Part shown: piece by piece, positions 3,125-5,413 of the stretch
Position numbering within the stretch: the first letter of the stretch is position 1
Layout of the letters: every line of letters starts with the position of its first letter
From: JBOFLG01 sp051657745
GTDB lineage: Bacteria; Actinomycetota; Actinomycetes; Actinomycetales; Dermatophilaceae
Direction of reading: 5' to 3'
Length of the DNA: 5,413 nucleotides
Assembly (NCBI GenBank): GCA_051657745.1
Contig: JBOFLG010000110.1
Coordinates: 1-5,413, forward strand
Notes under the pieces: generated by a model
Databases searched by the model: none
Told to the model about the DNA's origin: nothing
The model's input: the letters and a program-made list of their open reading frames with translations, nothing else
Translations under genes and position numbers: made by a program

Positions 3125-5413
3125 TCAGGTCCTGGTGCGGAACCGCCAGGTGTAGGTCGTGCTCGACCCGTTGTTGGCGATCAACGGGTTACCCGAGGCG
3201 TCCCGGATCTCCGCCGCACCGCCGGTCAGGGTGACCTGGAAGGTGGTGCTGGGGGCCAGGGAGTTGGTCGGGTTGAGCGACCATCGAGTGCCGCTGGTCG
3301 TGCCGGCGACGACCCCGGGGACCGCCGCACCCAGCGACCCATCGGCCAACACCGGCTGCAGCCGGAAGGTCGTGGCGGTCACGCCCGCCAGCCGCTCGGT
3401 GGCGTCGAACCTGATGTTGGCGACCCGGCTGGCCCCGGTCGCATTGACCAACGGCTGCACCGCCGACACCTGCGGCGCCACGATGTCAACCACCGTGGTG
3501 AACGTGCTGCTGGTGTTGGCCAGTCGGCCGCCATCCGTGCTCACGATGCCGGCCGCGCCACCGGGCACGGTGCCGAACAACGACAGGCGGAACTGCGTGC
3601 CCGCCAGCAGGCTTCCCGTCGGGTCGACGGTCACCGTCCGGCCGTCGGCACTGAGCGTCACGGTGGTCGGGATGGTGGCGCCAGTGGCGACGTTGCTCAG
3701 GACCACCGAACTGGTGGAGACCCCTTGCACCGCGCGGTCGAACGTCGCCGTGAGGTTGGCGCCGACCCGCACCGTCGTCGCACCGGCCGCCGGGACCCGA
3801 GCCGACACCACCGGGATGCCGGCCGGTGTCACCGCGGTCGACTCCGCCGACGGTGCGCTGGCACCGACTCCGTTGACCGCGACCACCCGGAAGGTGTGAG
3901 CGGTGCCGTTGGTCAGCCCGGTCACCACGACCGACGACGCGGTACCCGAGACACCGGTGACCGTGCGGATCACCGCGCCGCCGACCAGCACCTGGACCTG
4001 GTGCTCGGTGACCTCCGACACCGCCGTGGATGCCGGGTCGGTCCAGGTCACCGTGGCCGAGGAGTCACCGGCGACCGCAGCCACCGAGACCGGGGTGGCC
4101 GGTGCGGTGAACCGGATCGTGCGGTCGCTGAAGCGCAGCGCCTCGACATTGCGGAGGGTGTCGGTGCCATCGGCGCCGACGTTGTCGACCACGGTCACGA
4201 AGGCTCCATTCGCGGTGATGGTGTAGTTCGCCCGGAGGCCGGTGAACTGCACGGTGTCCTCGTCGGCGGCGTTCGGGGTGCTGAGCACCTCGCGGACGAT
4301 GACGATGTTTCCGGGGTCGACCGTGCCCGCGAATACTGCTTGCTGCAGCGTCGTGGTGCTACCCGCGAGGTAGGGCTTGCGCATCCCGTCGGCCGTACCG
4401 ATCTGGGTGACCGGGTTGGCCGGGTCGGTACGGACGCTGAGCCGCGCGTTCACCCAGGCGTCGCCGTCGACGAAGTCGTCGCCGCCGCGCCCCTCGATGA
4501 GGTCGCTACCGGTGCCGCCCATCATGATGTTGCCTGCGTTGAAGGACGTCGTGCCCGACGGCAGCACCGCGGCCAGTCCGGCGACCCGGGCGATGCCCTC
4601 GGCGGTGAGCTGGTGCTCGGTGCCGAGGTCGGCGGCGGTGCGGTCGTCGCCGCGCAGCACGTCGTCGAACTTCCACCCGGAGAGTGACTCCACCAGGTCG
4701 AAGCGGTCCCGGTTGACCTCGACGCCCGGGGGCAGTGCGCCGATGACGTTCATGTCGGAGTCGGCCGGCAGCGGGTCGTCCTTGTGGGTGACCCAGTCGA
4801 AGCCGAGCATGCCCTCGTTGCGTTGGATGCCGGGGCCGGCCATCATCACGTCGTCGCCGCCCTCGGCGTCGTAGTCCTGCTCGCCGCCGTCACCGTTGAG
4901 CACGTCGTGACCGGGCTCGTTCGGGTCGTCCTGGAACGGGGCGCCGTTGTCGCCCTGGAGCAGGCTGAACGGGCCTTTGCCGTCCTCGATCCAGTCGTCG
5001 CCGTCGTCGCCGAAGACAGTGTCGGTGCCATCACCGGCGAAGATGAAGTCGTCATCGGGCCCGGCGAAGCTCTCCGCCGTGTCGTTGCCGCCGACGATGA
5101 AGTCCTTCCCGCGGCCGCCCATGTTCAGGTCGCCGCCGAAGCCCTGGCCGGAGGACAGTGCGTCATCTCCGTCTCCGCCCTTGAGCACGTCGTCGCCAGC
5201 GAGGTCGAGCAGGATGTCGTCATCCGCGCCACCGACGAGGTTGTCGTTGCCGTCGCCACCCTCGATCCGGTCCGCACCGTCATTGCCGCGGAGAGTGTCG
5301 TCGCCGGCGCCGGCCCAGATCTTGTCGGCCTGGTTCGTGCCGTTGAACGTCGAGTGGTTGTCGCCGCCGAAGCGGATGGTGCCGTTCGGCATCCGGGTCA
5401 GCAGTTGGTTCTC
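3125..5413 (-). CDS. Animal-type haem peroxidase-like secreted protein, C-terminal part (RTX, FN3 and Ig-like domains)
   Basis: Partial minus-strand gene: 762 codons are visible, and the frame stays open through the right edge. The ATG at 5390-5392 is not the real start: ENQLLTR is in frame before it, it has no ribosome binding site, and it lies just before repeat sequence. Numbering from that Met: 28-81 are six RTX nonapeptides in perfect register, with further units at 93-101, 111-137 and 292-309. Residues about 138-430 include GFDWVTHKDD, FDLVESLSGWKFDDVLRGDD, NIMMGGTGSDLIEGRGGDDF, VNARLSVR and DGTDTLRNVEALRFSD. I recognise this set from the C-terminal half of actinobacterial animal-type haem peroxidases. 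About 430-524 is a fibronectin type III domain, and 526-634 and 637-753 are two Big_5-like Ig domains, the last ending TYTWRFRTRT. RTX repeats bind calcium and fold outside the cell, so secretion is likely. The haem domain, if present, lies beyond 5413. There is no cell-wall sorting signal. Alternative: another secreted RTX protein. Confidence 0.8.
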   Translation of the reverse strand, partial: ENQLLTRMPNGTIRFGGDNHSTFNGTNQADKIWAGAGDDTLRGNDGADRIEGGDGNDNLVGGADDDILLDLAGDDVLKGGDGDDALSSGQGFGGDLNMGGRGKDFIVGGNDTAESFAGPDDDFIFAGDGTDTVFGDDGDDWIEDGKGPFSLLQGDNGAPFQDDPNEPGHDVLNGDGGEQDYDAEGGDDVMMAGPGIQRNEGMLGFDWVTHKDDPLPADSDMNVIGALPPGVEVNRDRFDLVESLSGWKFDDVLRGDDRTAADLGTEHQLTAEGIARVAGLAAVLPSGTTSFNAGNIMMGGTGSDLIEGRGGDDFVDGDAWVNARLSVRTDPANPVTQIGTADGMRKPYLAGSTTTLQQAVFAGTVDPGNIVIVREVLSTPNAADEDTVQFTGLRANYTITANGAFVTVVDNVGADGTDTLRNVEALRFSDRTIRFTAPATPVSVAAVAGDSSATVTWTDPASTAVSEVTEHQVQVLVGGAVIRTVTGVSGTASSVVVTGLTNGTAHTFRVVAVNGVGASAPSAESTAVTPAGIPVVSARVPAAGATTVRVGANLTATFDRAVQGVSTSSVVLSNVATGATIPTTVTLSADGRTVTVDPTGSLLAGTQFRLSLFGTVPGGAAGIVSTDGGRLANTSSTFTTVVDIVAPQVSAVQPLVNATGASRVANIRFDATERLAGVTATTFRLQPVLADGSLGAAVPGVVAGTTSGTRWSLNPTNSLAPSTTFQVTLTGGAAEIRDASGNPLIANNGSSTTYTWRFRTRT
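3134..3484 (-). other. Second Ig-like (Big_5-like) domain, at the extreme C-terminus
   Basis: Residues about 637-753: APQVSAVQPLVNATGASRVA opens it, SLNPTNSLAPSTTFQVTLTG is the central strand pair, and IRDASGNPLIANNGS then TYTWRFRT close it. It repeats the layout of the preceding domain but has diverged well from it. It ends two residues before the stop. Confidence 0.7.
3491..3817 (-). other. First Ig-like (Big_5-like) domain of the peroxidase-like protein
   Basis: Residues about 526-634. The pattern is that of Big_5 modules: PAAGATTVRVGANLTATFDRAV, then a TVTVDPTGSLLAGTQFRLSL strand pair, then DGGRLANTSSTFTT at the end. It is probably structural. Confidence 0.7.
3821..4105 (-). other. Fibronectin type III domain within the peroxidase-like protein
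   Basis: About 95 residues (430-524 from the Met at 5390-5392). It opens APATPVSVAAVAGDSSATVT with the strand-B Trp next, has GLTNGTAHTFRVVAVNGVG as the 'L.(P/N)GT.Y.(F/V)RV.A.N..G' strand E-F signature, and closes SAPSAESTAVTPAG. Such domains are spacer or adhesion modules in secreted bacterial proteins. Confidence 0.85.
4466..4519 (-). repeat. Second short RTX block (two nonapeptides)
   Basis: GGTGSDLIE and GRGGDDFVD are adjacent 9-residue units, separated from the main array by about 150 residues that do not repeat. They sit in the segment NIMMGGTGSDLIEGRGGDDF, which I know as a conserved block of the peroxidase C-terminal region. Confidence 0.75.
4982..5311 (-). repeat. RTX-type calcium-binding nonapeptide array, main block
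   Basis: Nine-residue (27-base) units of the form GxGxDxhxG. Six run in perfect register at 5150-5311: GAGDDTLRG, NDGADRIEG, GDGNDNLVG, GADDDILLD, LAGDDVLKG and GDGDDALSS. After an insert comes GRGKDFIVG, then three more in register: GPDDDFIFA, GDGTDTVFG and DDGDDWIED. In known RTX proteins such units stack as a parallel beta-roll that binds calcium between turns. Confidence 0.9.

Noticed and set aside
3159..4874. Long plus-strand open frames (3159-3899, 3725-4687, 3903-4226, 4377-4874) opposite the peroxidase-like gene
   Set aside because: They are antisense to a gene with clear RTX, FN3 and Ig-like domains. Their products are low-complexity Ala/Thr/Val/Arg-rich with no recognisable domain, as expected for the complement of G/C-biased codons.
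5390..5392. ATG as the start of the peroxidase-like gene
   Set aside because: The frame continues upstream to the edge (ENQLLTR), no Shine-Dalgarno sequence precedes it, and the protein would lack any signal peptide or catalytic domain. The gene is cut by the window edge.
1020..5413. A functional link between the PadR-ABC exporter and the peroxidase-like protein, such as dedicated secretion
   Set aside because: The genes are convergent with separate transcription, and an ABC-2-like exporter of this size lacks the features of a type I protein secretion transporter. Adjacency alone is not evidence.

Overview
The window looks like a piece of a high-GC actinobacterial chromosome. Support: strongly G/C-biased third codon positions in every real gene, ATGA-type 4-base start/stop overlaps, a PadR regulator with what looks like a leaderless promoter, and a repeat-bearing haem-peroxidase tail of a kind I know from Actinobacteria. 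The genus cannot be settled from the sequence.

Layout. (1) Bases 1-213 (+) are the last 70 codons of an ADP/NDP-forming acyl-CoA synthetase of the ATP-grasp type, ending in a low-complexity Thr5-(E[P/L]DA)4 tail. Its stop overlaps the ATG of (2), an enoyl-CoA hydratase/isomerase family protein at 210-1019 (+). The pair reads as the end of an acyl-CoA catabolic operon: one enzyme activates an acid to its CoA thioester, the other acts on the thioester. A perfect 24-bp palindrome begins at the last base of the hydratase stop codon and may close the operon.

(3) Bases 1043-1110 are a short A/T-richer control region with CTAG-containing direct repeats and a perfect 8+3+8 inverted repeat touching the next ATG. 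It drives a tight three-gene operon (+): a PadR-type repressor (1111-1482), an ABC ATPase with an extra N-terminal helical domain resembling the HAAS/DUF1700 type (1479-2315), and an ABC-2-like six-helix membrane protein (2312-3037). All junctions are 4-base ATGA overlaps. The likely picture is a self-repressed, ligand-inducible two-component ABC exporter; the substrate is unknown.

(4) Bases 3038-3124 separate convergent genes and hold only a weak hairpin. (5) The minus strand from 5413 down to 3125 is the C-terminal 762 residues of a large, probably secreted protein: RTX-type calcium-binding nonapeptides, a region typical of actinobacterial animal-type haem peroxidases, a fibronectin type III domain and two Big_5-like Ig domains. 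The catalytic domain and true start lie beyond the right edge.

I see no RNA gene, CRISPR array, insertion sequence or prophage feature. The least ordinary items are the helical domain fused to the ABC ATPase and the operator architecture over the PadR start. I did not find convincing evidence for a wholly new system.
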